Shown here: in pieces, positions 1 to 9,342 of the stretch | Numbering within the stretch: the stretch's first letter is position 1 | How the letters are laid out: every line of letters starts with the position of its first letter | Source of the DNA: Polynucleobacter acidiphobus | Lineage (GTDB): Bacteria; Pseudomonadota; Gammaproteobacteria; Burkholderiales; Burkholderiaceae | Direction of reading: 5' to 3' | Assembly (NCBI RefSeq): GCF_003065385.1 | Contig: NZ_CP023277.1 | Coordinates: 1,706,889-1,770,888, forward strand | Length of the DNA: 64,000 nt | The notes under the pieces: model-generated | What the model saw: only the letters and a program-made list of their open reading frames with translations | What the model was told of the DNA's origin: nothing | Databases searched by the model: none | Made by a program: the position numbers and the translations under genes

Positions 1-2596
1 TGATTATTTGCGCCTCCTCTTCGCGCGGGCGGGCACCCCCTACTGCCCAGATCATGCCTTACCCCTTGAAGCACAGAGCGTCTCGCAAATGGTTGATACG
101 GTCATGGCAATGCCGGCCGATGCCAAACTGATGATCTTGGCTCCTGTGGTGAGTGAACGCAAAGGGGAGTTCGTTGATTTATTCGAAAATCTCCAAGCTC
201 AGGGCTTTGTGCGTTTTCGCATTCGCTCCGGTGGTGGTACGAGTAATGCCGCCAAAGCCGAGATCGTTGAAGCTGATCGTCTACCGCAACTCAAGAAAAA
301 TGATAAGCATTCGATCGAAGTGGTGGTGGATCGAATTCGCGTCAAAGAGGATATTCAACAACGGCTGGCTGAGTCGTTTGAAACCGCCCTGCGACTCGCC
401 GATGGCAAAGCCATGGTGGTCAATATGGATACGGGCGAAGAAACCATCTTCTCTAGCAAATTTGCTTGCCCCATTTGCTCCTACTCATTGCAAGAACTTG
501 AGCCCCGTCTGTTTTCCTTTAATAATCCGATGGGCGCCTGCCCCAGCTGCGATGGACTCGGTCATATTTCCTTCTTTGACCCCAAACGGGTTGTGGCGCA
601 TCCTGACTTATCACTAGCAGCAGGAGCCATCAAGGGCTGGGATCGTCGCAACCAGTTTTACTTCAAGCTCCTACAAACCTTAGCGAAGTTTGGCGGTTTT
701 GATCTTGAAAAGCCTTTTGAGAAATTACCCAAAAAAGCGCAGGACCTGATCCTCTATGGGTCCGGGGACACAACCATTCCATTTGAGTATCTCAATGAAA
801 AGGGTCGCTCAGTCGTGCGCGAACATGCCTTTGAGGGAATCTTGGCTAATTTTGAGCGGCGCTATCGAGAAACCGACTCAGCAGCGGTGCGTGAGGAATT
901 GGCCCGTTATCAAAATATTCGGGCTTGCCCAGAATGCGGCGGTACCCGTTTACGCAAGGAGGCACGCTTTGTCAAAGTGGGCGATGGTCAGCAAGCGCGC
1001 GCTATTTATGAAATCAGCGCCCTGCCCTTACGCGAAGCGCAAGACTATTTCAATACGATCCGATTAAAGGGTGCTAAACGCGAAATTGCTGACAAAATCA
1101 TCAAAGAGATCGCCTCCCGTTTGCGCTTCTTAAATGATGTGGGTCTCGATTACCTATCCTTAGAACGTAGCGCAGATACCCTCTCGGGTGGTGAAGCACA
1201 ACGAATCCGACTTGCCTCGCAAATTGGTTCTGGACTAACCGGTGTGATGTATGTTCTCGATGAGCCGTCGATTGGTTTGCATCAGCGCGATAACGATCGT
1301 TTAATCGCAACCCTCAAACACCTGCGCGATCTTGGCAACAGCGTATTGGTCGTAGAGCACGACGAAGACATGATTCGGGCCTCAGACTATGTGATTGATA
1401 TCGGACCAGGTGCAGGTGTGCATGGAGGAAAAATTGTTGCAACTGGAACACCAAGCCAAGTCGAACTCAATCCTGATTCATTAACGGGCGCCTACCTATC
1501 TGGCCAAGAAAATATTGCGGTTCCCCAAAAGCGTACTGAACATGATGGGCGCTTTTTAAGCATCATTGGTGCGAGTGGTAACAACTTACAAAAAGTGGAT
1601 GCGCACATCCCTGTTGGTTTGTTGACTTGTGTCACTGGTGTATCTGGGTCTGGTAAGTCAACCTTGATCAACGACACCTTGCATCATGCGGTTGCCCAAC
1701 ATCTTTATGGCTCGAGTGCTGAACCAGCTGAACATGATCATATCGACGGTATTGAACACTTTGACAAAGTGATTAATGTGGATCAATCACCGATTGGCCG
1801 CACACCGCGCTCGAATCCTGCAACCTATACCGGTCTATTCACACCGATCCGAGAACTCTTTGCAGGGGTGCCGGCTGCGCGTGAACGGGGTTATGAAGCG
1901 GGTCGATTCTCATTTAATGTCAAAGGTGGCCGCTGCGAAACCTGTGAAGGCGACGGCGTCCTCAAGGTCGAGATGCATTTCTTGCCTGATGTCTATGTGC
2001 CCTGTGATGTGTGCCATGGCAAACGCTATAACCGTGAGACCTTAGATATTCGCTATAAAGGCAAGAATATTCATGAGATCTTATCCATGACGGTAGAGCA
2101 AGCTCATGAATTCTTTGAAGCCGTTCCAGTGGTTAAGCGCAAACTCAAGACCTTGCTCGATGTTGGTTTGGGGTATGTCTGCCTTGGTCAAAGTGCCACC
2201 ACCCTTTCGGGGGGGGAAGCGCAACGCGTCAAGCTCTCGCTAGAACTCTCCAAGCGTGATACAGGACGGACTCTTTACATCCTTGATGAGCCAACGACGG
2301 GTTTGCATTTTCATGACATCAAACTATTGCTTGAGGTAATTCATACCTTGAAAAAGCAAGGGAACACCGTGGTGATCATTGAACACAATCTGGATGTGAT
2401 CAAAACCGCCGACTGGTTAATTGACCTTGGACCGAATGGGGGCGCCGGCGGTGGTCAAATTATTGCAACTGGAACCCCTGAAGAGGTCGCCAATCACCCC
2501 GCGAGCTTCACTGGAAAATACTTAAAGCCCCTCCTTAAAAAGCAGCTTAATCCCGGTCCTATCAAGAAAAAAGATCTCGAAAAACTTGGGCTTTAA
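1..2596 (+). CDS. uvrA: UvrABC excinuclease subunit A, 5'-truncated by window edge
   Basis: Damage-recognition ATPase of nucleotide excision repair, acting as a cytoplasmic dimer with UvrB. The reading frame is open from base 2 (the first residues read [14 protein letters not shown]), so the true start lies outside the window; 864 residues are visible against roughly 940-950 for the family, meaning the N-terminus with the first Walker A is missing. Visible are a zinc finger starting CPICSYS (about nt 466-555), the first ABC signature [12 protein letters not shown] (about 1180-1215), the second Walker A GVSGSGKS (about 1636-1660), the second zinc finger CETCEGDG...CDVCHG (about 1936-2020), the second signature [12 protein letters not shown] (about 2205-2240) and Walker [13 protein letters not shown]. 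Identity is secure. It is followed 36 bases later by kdsD, which has its own promoter-like element. Confidence 0.97.
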   Translation, partial: DYLRLLFARAGTPYCPDHALPLEAQSVSQMVDTVMAMPADAKLMILAPVVSERKGEFVDLFENLQAQGFVRFRIRSGGGTSNAAKAEIVEADRLPQLKKNDKHSIEVVVDRIRVKEDIQQRLAESFETALRLADGKAMVVNMDTGEETIFSSKFACPICSYSLQELEPRLFSFNNPMGACPSCDGLGHISFFDPKRVVAHPDLSLAAGAIKGWDRRNQFYFKLLQTLAKFGGFDLEKPFEKLPKKAQDLILYGSGDTTIPFEYLNEKGRSVVREHAFEGILANFERRYRETDSAAVREELARYQNIRACPECGGTRLRKEARFVKVGDGQQARAIYEISALPLREAQDYFNTIRLKGAKREIADKIIKEIASRLRFLNDVGLDYLSLERSADTLSGGEAQRIRLASQIGSGLTGVMYVLDEPSIGLHQRDNDRLIATLKHLRDLGNSVLVVEHDEDMIRASDYVIDIGPGAGVHGGKIVATGTPSQVELNPDSLTGAYLSGQENIAVPQKRTEHDGRFLSIIGASGNNLQKVDAHIPVGLLTCVTGVSGSGKSTLINDTLHHAVAQHLYGSSAEPAEHDHIDGIEHFDKVINVDQSPIGRTPRSNPATYTGLFTPIRELFAGVPAARERGYEAGRFSFNVKGGRCETCEGDGVLKVEMHFLPDVYVPCDVCHGKRYNRETLDIRYKGKNIHEILSMTVEQAHEFFEAVPVVKRKLKTLLDVGLGYVCLGQSATTLSGGEAQRVKLSLELSKRDTGRTLYILDEPTTGLHFHDIKLLLEVIHTLKKQGNTVVIIEHNLDVIKTADWLIDLGPNGGAGGGQIIATGTPEEVANHPASFTGKYLKPLLKKQLNPGPIKKKDLEKLGL

Positions 2597-2619
2597 ATCC
2601 CGCAAGGGGGCAGTCAGCA

Positions 2620-2625
2620 TATACT
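2620..2625 (+). promoter_or_regulatory. -10-like element TATACT before kdsD
   Basis: TATACT followed by 7 bases (TATCCCC) and then the kdsD ATG. With the usual 6-7 base distance from -10 to the transcription start, the mRNA would begin at or next to the start codon. No convincing -35 is visible. It is one of the recurring TAnnnT-N(6-8)-ATG arrangements in this window. Confidence 0.45.
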
Positions 2626-2632
2626 TATCCCC

Positions 2633-3622
2633 ATGAATGCAAAGAACCAACGCGCCCTGGAATTAGCCTGCGCCACCCTTGATTTGGAAGCGGATGCGAT
2701 TCGCAAAATGCGGGATCGCTTGGCTCAAGAAGGACAGTCGGCCCTGCTACTTTCGGTTCATCTTCTCGAACAATGCCGCGGCCGGATTGTTGTTTCAGGA
2801 ATTGGCAAGTCAGGTCACATCGCGCGTAAAGTGGCTGCCACCTTTGCATCAACCGGTTCCCCTGCATTTTTTGTTCATCCCGCCGAGGCAAGTCATGGTG
2901 ATTTAGGCATGGTTACTCGTGAGGATGTATTCGTAGCGATTTCAAACTCCGGCGAAACCGAGGAACTGCTCACAATTGTCCCCATCATTAAACGAACTGG
3001 CGCAAAATTAATTGCACTAACGGGGGACCCTAATTCCTCACTTGCCAAATTGGCAGACGCACATCTTGATATTAGTGTTGACAAAGAAGCTTGCCCGCTT
3101 AATATGGCACCAACGACCAGCACGACGGCAGCACTAGCGATGGGTGATGCACTCGCTGTTTCTCTATTGGATGCGCGAGGCTTTAAGGCAGAAGACTTTT
3201 TGCGCTCGCACCCCGGCGGAAGACTGGGTCGAAAATTAATCGCCCATGTCTCAGAGGTGATGCGCGATCTCTCAAGCACCCCTAAAATAAATGTAAAGGC
3301 ATCATTTGCACAAGCGCTTACTGAAATGAGTCTTCATAAGATGGGCTTGGTTGTGATTGTGAATGACGCCAACCAAGTACTAGGTATTCTGACCGATGGG
3401 GATCTACGACGCCTGCTCGAAAAACAGGTAAGCATTGGCTCTATTAGTCTCACAGACGCCATGACGCCTAAGCCAAGAACCATCCCGCCTGATTTAATTG
3501 CTGAAGAGGCCATTGGAATGATGGAGCAGCATCGGATCAATCACTTAATTGTGGCTGATCCAGAAAATCGCTTACTAGGCGCCCTCAACTTGCATGACCT
3601 ATTTGCAGCCAAGGTAATTTAA
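2633..3622 (+). CDS. kdsD: Arabinose-5-phosphate isomerase (KpsF/GutQ family)
   Basis: Converts ribulose-5-phosphate to arabinose-5-phosphate, the first step of Kdo synthesis for lipopolysaccharide. The 329-aa length is normal for the family. The N-terminal SIS domain shows the sugar-phosphate-binding stretch GIGKSGHIARK and the following AEASHGDLG; two CBS domains occupy roughly residues 210-329, with motifs such as ILTDGDLRRLLE. It heads the kdsD-kdsC-lptC-lptA-lptB-rpoN-hpf-ptsN block that is also found in Escherichia coli, supporting KdsD rather than the paralogue GutQ. A promoter-like TATACT sits directly before the ATG. Confidence 0.95.
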   Translation: MNAKNQRALELACATLDLEADAIRKMRDRLAQEGQSALLLSVHLLEQCRGRIVVSGIGKSGHIARKVAATFASTGSPAFFVHPAEASHGDLGMVTREDVFVAISNSGETEELLTIVPIIKRTGAKLIALTGDPNSSLAKLADAHLDISVDKEACPLNMAPTTSTTAALAMGDALAVSLLDARGFKAEDFLRSHPGGRLGRKLIAHVSEVMRDLSSTPKINVKASFAQALTEMSLHKMGLVVIVNDANQVLGILTDGDLRRLLEKQVSIGSISLTDAMTPKPRTIPPDLIAEEAIGMMEQHRINHLIVADPENRLLGALNLHDLFAAKVI

Positions 3623-3625
3623 TTG

Positions 3626-4201
3626 ATGGCACCGATTCTTCAATCACACACCACAAACCCATTAACCAACTATCCCCAGGCTCTCGAACGAGCGACTCAG
3701 ATCCGTGTATTGGTACTTGATGTCGATGGCGTTCTCACCAGCGGTCAGGTTTTTTTTGGACCAGACGGGAAAGAATCAATGAAAGGTTTTGATATCCAGG
3801 ATGGCTTTGGTATCAAACTGCTTCAAAGTGTTGGGGTTGAGTGTGCCGTCATTACGGGTCGCCACTCGAAAATGGTGCTTGGACGCTGCGATGAACTTGG
3901 TATTACCAATGTATTTACTGGTGTTCAAGATAAAAAATTAGCGCTTTTAGAATTACAACAACGAGTTCCATTGAATCCTGCCATCGACTTGGCAGTGATG
4001 GGGGATGATTGGCCTGATTTATCGATCATGCAATCGGCGGGCTTGCGGATTGCCCCTGCTCAGGCACACGAAGCCGTTCGTCAAGCCGCCCACTATGTCA
4101 CGCAGGCGAAAGGTGGCTTTGGTGCCGTTCGTGAAGCCTGCGATTTAATCCTCAAAGCCCAAGGGCATTACGATTCACTGCTGGCCAAAGCCAAAGGCTA
4201 A
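3626..4201 (+). CDS. kdsC: 3-deoxy-manno-octulosonate-8-phosphate phosphatase
   Basis: HAD-superfamily phosphatase that removes phosphate from Kdo-8-phosphate. The 191-aa protein carries the HAD nucleophile motif LDVDGVLTSG, the loop VITGRHSKMV, and the late acidic motif MGDDWPDL. A TTG codon lies directly before the ATG at 3626; I chose the ATG. It starts 3 bases after the kdsD stop, so the two are surely co-transcribed. A non-family N-terminal stretch of about 25 residues precedes the HAD core. Identity is supported by both motif content and position between kdsD and lptC. Confidence 0.95.
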   Translation: MAPILQSHTTNPLTNYPQALERATQIRVLVLDVDGVLTSGQVFFGPDGKESMKGFDIQDGFGIKLLQSVGVECAVITGRHSKMVLGRCDELGITNVFTGVQDKKLALLELQQRVPLNPAIDLAVMGDDWPDLSIMQSAGLRIAPAQAHEAVRQAAHYVTQAKGGFGAVREACDLILKAQGHYDSLLAKAKG

Positions 4202-4213
4202 GACAAACTCTTC

Positions 4214-4858
4214 ATGAGACTTTCTCGGCACATTATTTATTTATGGATCGTACGCGGTTTATTGCGTGTCCTGCCCTTTTTGCTGATGGGCTCGCTAACT
4301 CTGGCTACTTTCTGGCTAGTCAAGCGGAGTGCACCACCAGAGTCGCTTGCTTTAGCGCGCGTGCCCCAACACGTGCCTGATTACATTCTTAAAAATGCAA
4401 CTCTATCGAATCTCGATGAGCAAGGGCAAACGAAATACCGCGTTCTAGGAAAGAAACTGATTCACTATGAAGACGATGCATCGATCGATCTAGAGCGCCC
4501 GCGGATTCGTATCTTTCAAGATCAAGGTGCGCCTGTTACGGTTCGTGCTGAGCGCGGCCATATTGATGGTGATTTAACGATCTTGGATCTGTATGAGAAT
4601 GGTGAAATTTTTCGTCCGGCTCAAGAGGCTTTGGGTGATCGCAAGGCTGCGCCCCAATTACTGGCTCGCTCAAGCTACTTCCAGGTTTTAATTAATGATG
4701 ATATTGTGCGTACCGATAAACCATTAGAGCTTCAACAGGGAATGTCGATCATGAATTCAAGTGGTGGCGGAACATTCAATAACGTTGATCACAGCGCTAG
4801 CCTTAAAGGGCAAGTACGTGGTCGAATCGAGCCTGCCGAGCAAAAGGGTCGTAATTGA
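4214..4858 (+). CDS. lptC: LPS export system protein LptC
   Basis: Bitopic inner-membrane protein that passes LPS from the LptB2FG transporter to periplasmic LptA. The sequence (214 aa) shows a short cytoplasmic N-terminus, one hydrophobic segment at about residues 15-36, and a periplasmic domain typical of the LptC/YrbK family (YILKNATLSNLDEQGQTKY). LptC is poorly conserved, so position between kdsC and lptA is important evidence. Its stop overlaps the lptA start by 4 bases (TTGA). Confidence 0.9.
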   Translation: MRLSRHIIYLWIVRGLLRVLPFLLMGSLTLATFWLVKRSAPPESLALARVPQHVPDYILKNATLSNLDEQGQTKYRVLGKKLIHYEDDASIDLERPRIRIFQDQGAPVTVRAERGHIDGDLTILDLYENGEIFRPAQEALGDRKAAPQLLARSSYFQVLINDDIVRTDKPLELQQGMSIMNSSGGGTFNNVDHSASLKGQVRGRIEPAEQKGRN

Positions 4859-5391
4859 GAATCCTAATTTTCATCCTTGCTCTTAGTGCGCTATCCATGT
4901 CTGCTAAAGCGAATCAGGCCGATCGAGATAAGCCACTCATTATTAATGCCGATCAAGTTGATCTGGATGATCTAAAGCAAAAATACACTCTAACTGGTGA
5001 CGTTCTTCTCGTGCGCGGCAGCATGGTCGGTACGGGGGAACGCGGCTTCGTCCTAGTTACCCCTGAAGGCTATCAAATGATTGATCTAAACGGAAAGCCT
5101 AATTTACCAGCCTCAATGCGCCAACGACGCGAAACCCTGCAAGATGAGTTTATGCAAGGAATCGCCAAAGATATTCTCTATGACGATAAGAAGGAAAGGC
5201 TTTTGTTGGTTGGTAATGCCACCGTCAAGCGCCTACTCAATATGCAAATGCTCGATCAACTCCAAGGTTGGCAGATCGAATATGAAGATGTTAAAGAAAG
5301 TTATCAGATCAAACCACAAAAGTTGGATCTAACTCGTCCCCCGCAATCAAGAGCAATCTTAGCCCCCAGAAAGAAAGTGCTTGTTAAATAA
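4855..5391 (+). CDS. lptA: LPS transport periplasmic protein LptA
   Basis: Periplasmic beta-jellyroll protein forming the bridge for LPS between inner and outer membranes. The 178-aa product begins at TTG (overlapping the lptC stop as TTGA) with a clean Sec signal peptide ending SAKA|NQ around residue 19. The OstA-like fold is indicated by [20 protein letters not shown], and the C-terminus is basic. No upstream ATG would preserve the signal peptide, so the TTG start is preferred. LptB follows after one base. Confidence 0.93.
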   Translation: MRILIFILALSALSMSAKANQADRDKPLIINADQVDLDDLKQKYTLTGDVLLVRGSMVGTGERGFVLVTPEGYQMIDLNGKPNLPASMRQRRETLQDEFMQGIAKDILYDDKKERLLLVGNATVKRLLNMQMLDQLQGWQIEYEDVKESYQIKPQKLDLTRPPQSRAILAPRKKVLVK

Positions 5392-5392
5392 G

Positions 5393-6145
5393 ATGACGTC
5401 CGCTTCGCCTTCCGTCCTTCAAGCGGTATCGCTTCAAAAGCGTTATGGCTCTCGCACGGTTGTTCGCGATGTCAGCATTGAGGTAGCAAGCGGTGAGGTC
5501 GTAGGCTTATTGGGGCCTAATGGTGCTGGCAAAACCACCTCGTTTTACATGATTGTTGGCTTGGTCCCGCTCGATGGCGGGGATATTCGTTTAAATCAAA
5601 AGAAAATTAGTCATCTTCCCATCCACCAACGTGCTCGAATGGGTCTTTCTTACTTGCCCCAAGAGGCTTCTGTTTTTCGTAAACTGAATGTGGCAGAAAA
5701 TATACAAGCCGTATTAGAGCTTCAAGAAACGAGTGGCAAGCCGTTAAGCAAAAAGCAAATTCAGGCCCGTTTAGATGAGTTACTGGGCGAATTACAAATT
5801 AGTCACTTGCGTAATAATCCAGCCCTTTCTCTGTCAGGAGGCGAACGGCGACGAGTTGAAATTGCCAGGGCACTTGCATCTTCTCCTAAATTTATTTTGC
5901 TCGACGAACCGTTTGCTGGTGTTGATCCCATTGCTGTAGGCGAAATCCAACGGATTGTCCGCTTTCTAAGGGACCGCCAAATCGGGGTTCTAATCACCGA
6001 TCACAATGTGCGCGAGACTCTTGGTATTTGCGACCACGCTTACATTATTAGCGAGGGAAGCGTTCTGGCCGCTGGCAAGCCGGATGAAATTATTCAAAAT
6101 GATGCGGTTCGAAGGGTTTATTTGGGCGAAAACTTCCGCATGTAG
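5393..6145 (+). CDS. lptB: LPS export ABC transporter ATP-binding protein LptB
   Basis: ATPase that powers LPS extraction from the inner membrane with LptF/LptG, which are not in this window. The 250-aa protein has Walker [13 protein letters not shown]-loop YLPQEASVF, signature [14 protein letters not shown], Walker [14 protein letters not shown] and the switch histidine [10 protein letters not shown]. The frame stays open upstream to a TTG at 5381 inside lptA, but the ATG at 5393, one base after the lptA stop, fits family length. It is the last lpt gene before the rpoN promoter region. Confidence 0.96.
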   Translation: MTSASPSVLQAVSLQKRYGSRTVVRDVSIEVASGEVVGLLGPNGAGKTTSFYMIVGLVPLDGGDIRLNQKKISHLPIHQRARMGLSYLPQEASVFRKLNVAENIQAVLELQETSGKPLSKKQIQARLDELLGELQISHLRNNPALSLSGGERRRVEIARALASSPKFILLDEPFAGVDPIAVGEIQRIVRFLRDRQIGVLITDHNVRETLGICDHAYIISEGSVLAAGKPDEIIQNDAVRRVYLGENFRM

Positions 6146-6147
6146 TG

Positions 6148-6167
6148 CACCATTTTGGTGAATTTTT
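6148..6167 (+). terminator. Weak terminator-like hairpin after lptB
   Basis: CACCA-TTT-TGGTG followed by AATTTTT, three bases after the lptB stop. The stem has only five pairs, so termination would be partial. A second inverted repeat, TTGCCC-C-GGGCAA, follows at 6166-6178 between this hairpin and the rpoN -10. Confidence 0.35.
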
Positions 6168-6192
6168 GCCCCGGGCAACTGTTAAGCCTTCC

Positions 6193-6198
6193 TAGAAT
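6193..6198 (+). promoter_or_regulatory. -10-like element TAGAAT before rpoN
   Basis: TAGAAT, then 6 bases (GGATTC), then the rpoN ATG at 6205. This predicts transcription starting on the start codon itself. No Shine-Dalgarno sequence precedes the ATG, consistent with a leaderless message. Confidence 0.45.
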
Positions 6199-6204
6199 GG
6201 ATTC

Positions 6205-7524
6205 ATGCGCTTTTCGATTAGCCCCCGCCTAAGCCAACAAACCAACCTCAGCCCGCAACTTCAACAGGCTGTGAGGCTGTTGATGCTCTCGAATCTCGAA
6301 CTCGAGCTAGAGCTTGAGAAAGCGGCTCTCGATAATCCAATCATTGAATTTGAGCCTAGCGCACCACACTACTCTGGAAGTGGCGAGGGCGATGGACTCG
6401 AACAAATACCGAATCAGATATCGCTTCAAACGGCTTTGGCCGAACAAATTCGAGTGATGAACATCAGCCCAAAACTTAAAGCAGCAGTGCACTACTTGGC
6501 GGCCTGTCTTGATGAGCGCGGTTTCCTTTCTGAAAGCCTTGAAATCATCACCCTTGAAATCGCTGAACGTTTTCAGGAGCAGTACACCCTTGCTGAATTA
6601 CAAATGGCATTAGGCCACTTACAGCAATTAGAGCCGATTGGTGTTGGCGCACGCGATCTGAGTGAATGTCTGTGTATCCAACTTCAAGAAGAGCTTAATC
6701 GAGCCGCCATGCGACCTGAAGAAAGAGCCGTTCTTTCACTCGCCCTACAAATTTGTAAATCTCATTTAAGCAAGGTGGCAAACCGTGAGTATGCAAAGTT
6801 ACGAGTCCTTTTGGGTAAATCTGAGAGCAGTATTGAGGCGGCGATTCGGAAAATTAAAACCCTTAACCATCATCCAGCAGCCAATTATGACTATGGCCCC
6901 GATCACTTGGTGATCCCGGATATCGTCGTTTATAAAAAGCGCAAGCTGTGGGTTGCTAAACGTAATGAAGAGGCCGTTCCAAAAGTCTCATTAAATCAAG
7001 AATATATCAACATCATCTCTGAACACCGTGACCATGCTGATATTGGTGCAATGCGCCAAAAAATGACCGAAGCAAAATGGTTATTAAAAAATATTCAACA
7101 ACGGGAAGAAACCATACTGCGCGTGGCTTCTGAGGTCGTTGCAAGGCAACAATCCTTCTTTGATTCTGGGGATATTGCACTCCGCCCATTGGTTTTAAGA
7201 GAAATCGCTGATAACCTAGAGTTGCATGAATCTACTGTATCTCGTGTAACGAAGCAAAAGTATTTAAGTTGCCCCTTGGGTTTATTTGAACTAAAACATT
7301 TCTTTAGTCATTCCATTACCTCAGAGCAAGGTGATCGAGTCTCCACAACTGCAGTCCATGAAATTATTCGTCGGATCGTGGCCAATGAGTCTCCTGGCAA
7401 ACCCATCTCTGATCACTCGATTGCAATGATTTTAGAAAACCAAGGGTATGCGGTTGCGCGGCGCACAGTAGCGAAGTATCGGGACTCACTGCGCATCCCG
7501 GCCATGCATTTGCGTAGGCATTAA
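6205..7524 (+). CDS. rpoN: RNA polymerase sigma-54 factor
   Basis: Alternative sigma factor for enhancer-dependent promoters. The 439-aa protein has the Gln/Leu-rich region I (SPQLQQAVRLLMLSNLELE), the central core-binding domain, the HTH segment and the C-terminal RpoN box ARRTVAKYRDSLRIP that reads the -24 element. It is slightly shorter than the enterobacterial protein (about 477 aa), the difference lying in the acidic linker. Its own window holds a matching target, the sigma-54 promoter at 46986-47002. Downstream genes hpf and ptsN follow the widely conserved order. Confidence 0.97.
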   Translation: MRFSISPRLSQQTNLSPQLQQAVRLLMLSNLELELELEKAALDNPIIEFEPSAPHYSGSGEGDGLEQIPNQISLQTALAEQIRVMNISPKLKAAVHYLAACLDERGFLSESLEIITLEIAERFQEQYTLAELQMALGHLQQLEPIGVGARDLSECLCIQLQEELNRAAMRPEERAVLSLALQICKSHLSKVANREYAKLRVLLGKSESSIEAAIRKIKTLNHHPAANYDYGPDHLVIPDIVVYKKRKLWVAKRNEEAVPKVSLNQEYINIISEHRDHADIGAMRQKMTEAKWLLKNIQQREETILRVASEVVARQQSFFDSGDIALRPLVLREIADNLELHESTVSRVTKQKYLSCPLGLFELKHFFSHSITSEQGDRVSTTAVHEIIRRIVANESPGKPISDHSIAMILENQGYAVARRTVAKYRDSLRIPAMHLRRH

Positions 7525-7539
7525 TCATGGAGGTTTGTA

Positions 7540-7869
7540 ATGAATTTACGCATCAACAGCCGTCATCTCGAAGTTACTCCAGGCATTCGTGATCACTTAG
7601 AAAATCGTCTAGAACGAATTCGCAAACATTTTGATCATGTGATTGATGCCTCTGCATTTCTCATGGTTGATAAAGCAAAAGAAAAGGGGCTAAGACAAAC
7701 GGCTGAACTAACTCTTCACCTCAAAGGAAAGGAGTTATTTGCTCAGGCTCATCACGAAGATTTGTATCACGCGATGGATGCCGTCATTGATAAACTCGAC
7801 CGACAGGTTATTAAGCATAAAGAGCGAATCCAGGATCATCATCACGATAAACATCAGCTGCAAAGTTAA
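7540..7869 (+). CDS. hpf: Ribosome hibernation-promoting factor, short form
   Basis: Binds the 30S subunit and promotes inactive ribosome dimers in slow-growing cells. At 109 aa it is the short HPF/YfiA type, with the opening MNLRINSRHLEVTPGIRDHLENRL and a histidine-rich tail (HHDKHQ). A clear ribosome-binding site GGAGG lies 7 bases before the ATG, unlike many neighbours that lack one. It sits 15 bases after rpoN, the standard position in proteobacteria, suggesting co-transcription with rpoN. Confidence 0.95.
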   Translation: MNLRINSRHLEVTPGIRDHLENRLERIRKHFDHVIDASAFLMVDKAKEKGLRQTAELTLHLKGKELFAQAHHEDLYHAMDAVIDKLDRQVIKHKERIQDHHHDKHQLQS

Positions 7870-7875
7870 GTGTTT

Positions 7876-7897
7876 TGACCCCTATAATCAGGGGTCA
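7876..7897 (+). promoter_or_regulatory. Inverted repeat with embedded TATAAT reaching into the ptsN start codon
   Basis: A perfect 7-bp inverted repeat TGACCCC / GGGGTCA (7876-7882 and 7891-7897) flanks an 8-base loop TATAATCA. The last base of the right arm is the A of the ptsN ATG. The loop contains a consensus -10 (7883-7888) ending 8 bases before the ATG. It could be an operator over a promoter, or a hairpin hiding the start codon if transcription comes from hpf. There is no T-run, so it is not a standard terminator. Confidence 0.5.
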
Positions 7898-8358
7898 TGA
7901 ATGTTCTTAGTCGCCTATTCACTACTGACAGCATTAATTTGAATGCACAAGCGTCTAACAAGGCGCAGGCATTCGAAAATGCTGGTCAGTATTTTGCGAC
8001 CAAACTTCAAATTCCATCCGAGACTGTCTTAAATTTCTTGAATGCCCGGGAAGCTCTGGGTTCAACCGGTCTTGGATTCGGTGTAGCCATACCCCATGGA
8101 CGAATTAAAGGCTTACAAGAGCCATGCGCGGCTCTTTTTAAGCTTCAAACCCCAATTGAGTTTGGAGCCCCAGACGGCAAACCCGTCTCACTCCTCCTTT
8201 TTCTCCTAGTTCCAGAAAAAGCAACCCAAGAGCATCTTGAAATCCTAGCAGTCATTGCTCAGCTTCTTACTAATCCCCAAACCCTTGACCAGTTGCAAAA
8301 TGAGACCGATCCTGAGAAAGTTAGGGACTTGATTTGCCATTGGGAGGCTTTGCAATGA
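7897..8358 (+). CDS. ptsN: PTS IIA-like nitrogen-regulatory protein
   Basis: EIIA-Ntr, a cytoplasmic phosphocarrier of the nitrogen-related PTS that regulates rather than transports. The 153-aa protein is a single PTS EIIA type-2 domain; the phosphorylated histidine is H67 in the motif [10 protein letters not shown]. In the window it has the partners expected for a relay: hprK immediately downstream, and EI, HPr and EIIA-Man at 39419-41896. It overlaps hprK by 4 bases (ATGA). Confidence 0.95.
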   Translation: MNVLSRLFTTDSINLNAQASNKAQAFENAGQYFATKLQIPSETVLNFLNAREALGSTGLGFGVAIPHGRIKGLQEPCAALFKLQTPIEFGAPDGKPVSLLLFLLVPEKATQEHLEILAVIAQLLTNPQTLDQLQNETDPEKVRDLICHWEALQ

Positions 8359-9341
8359 GCCAACAACTCTTACTTGAAGACGTCACAGCTCAACAGATCT
8401 TTGATGAGAATATTGGGGATTTAAAGCTGTCTTGGATCAGCGGCCTCGAGGGTGCTGACCGAAAATTTAACGCAGATGCTGTGAAGTCCGCAGCAGCCTC
8501 CTCTGATTTGGTTGGGCATTTAAATATGATTCATCCAAGCCGAATTCAGATCTTCGGGAATCAAGAGATTGACTATCACGCCAAATTACCAAGTGCTGAA
8601 CGTCAAACCCAAATCTCCTCTTTGATCGCCAGCAAGCCGCCCTGCATTATTGTGGCCGACGGTTGCAAAGCAGACGAAGAATTGCAACTCTATTGCCAAC
8701 GTTCCTCCACGCCCCTCTTTGCCACCAACACTTCTGCGGCAGAGGTCATTGATCACCTTCGGTTTTACTTAACGAAGATAGGAGCGCCTTGCATTACGAT
8801 GCATGGCGTTTTTATGGACATCTTAGGCCTTGGCGTCTTAATCACCGGTGAATCCGGCTTGGGGAAAAGCGAGCTTGGCCTCGAATTAATTTCTCGCGGC
8901 CATGGTTTGGTAGCTGATGATGCGGTTGACTTTACACGACTTGGGCCAGACTATATTGAAGGTCGGTGCCCTGAGATTTTGCGCGACCTTCTCGAAGTTC
9001 GCGGTTTAGGTTTACTTGATATTCGGACGATCTTTGGCGAAACCGCGGTTCGACGGAAGTTGAAACTCCGCTTAATTGTGCAGTTGGTTCGTCGCAATGA
9101 TGGTGAGTTCGAACGCTTGCCGATTGAATCCCAGTTTGTCGAGGTTCTTGATATTCCGATTCGGACCGTGAAAATTCAGGTAGCCGCTGGACGAAATTTA
9201 GCGGTTCTCGTTGAGGCCGCTGTTCGTAACACCATTTTGCAACTGAGGGGAATTGATACGCTCAAAGACTTTATTGAGCGTCAACGCAATCAAATGAATC
9301 TCGATAGCGAACATAATAAATCCCAAGGCCGTCTCTTATAA
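8355..9341 (+). CDS. hprK: HPr kinase/phosphorylase
   Basis: Phosphorylates and dephosphorylates HPr on Ser46. The 328-aa protein has the P-loop GESGLGKS at about residues 165-172 and the HprK signature [11 protein letters not shown]. The frame extends upstream to a TTG at 8334, but the ATG at 8355 overlaps the ptsN stop (ATGA) and has GGGAGG about 10 bases upstream, so I chose it. HprK in a Gram-negative PTS-Ntr cluster is typical of beta- and alphaproteobacteria, which lack the npr gene found here in E. coli. Its HPr substrate (41176-41445) keeps Ser46. Confidence 0.96.
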   Translation: MSQQLLLEDVTAQQIFDENIGDLKLSWISGLEGADRKFNADAVKSAAASSDLVGHLNMIHPSRIQIFGNQEIDYHAKLPSAERQTQISSLIASKPPCIIVADGCKADEELQLYCQRSSTPLFATNTSAAEVIDHLRFYLTKIGAPCITMHGVFMDILGLGVLITGESGLGKSELGLELISRGHGLVADDAVDFTRLGPDYIEGRCPEILRDLLEVRGLGLLDIRTIFGETAVRRKLKLRLIVQLVRRNDGEFERLPIESQFVEVLDIPIRTVKIQVAAGRNLAVLVEAAVRNTILQLRGIDTLKDFIERQRNQMNLDSEHNKSQGRLL

Positions 9342-9342
9342 G

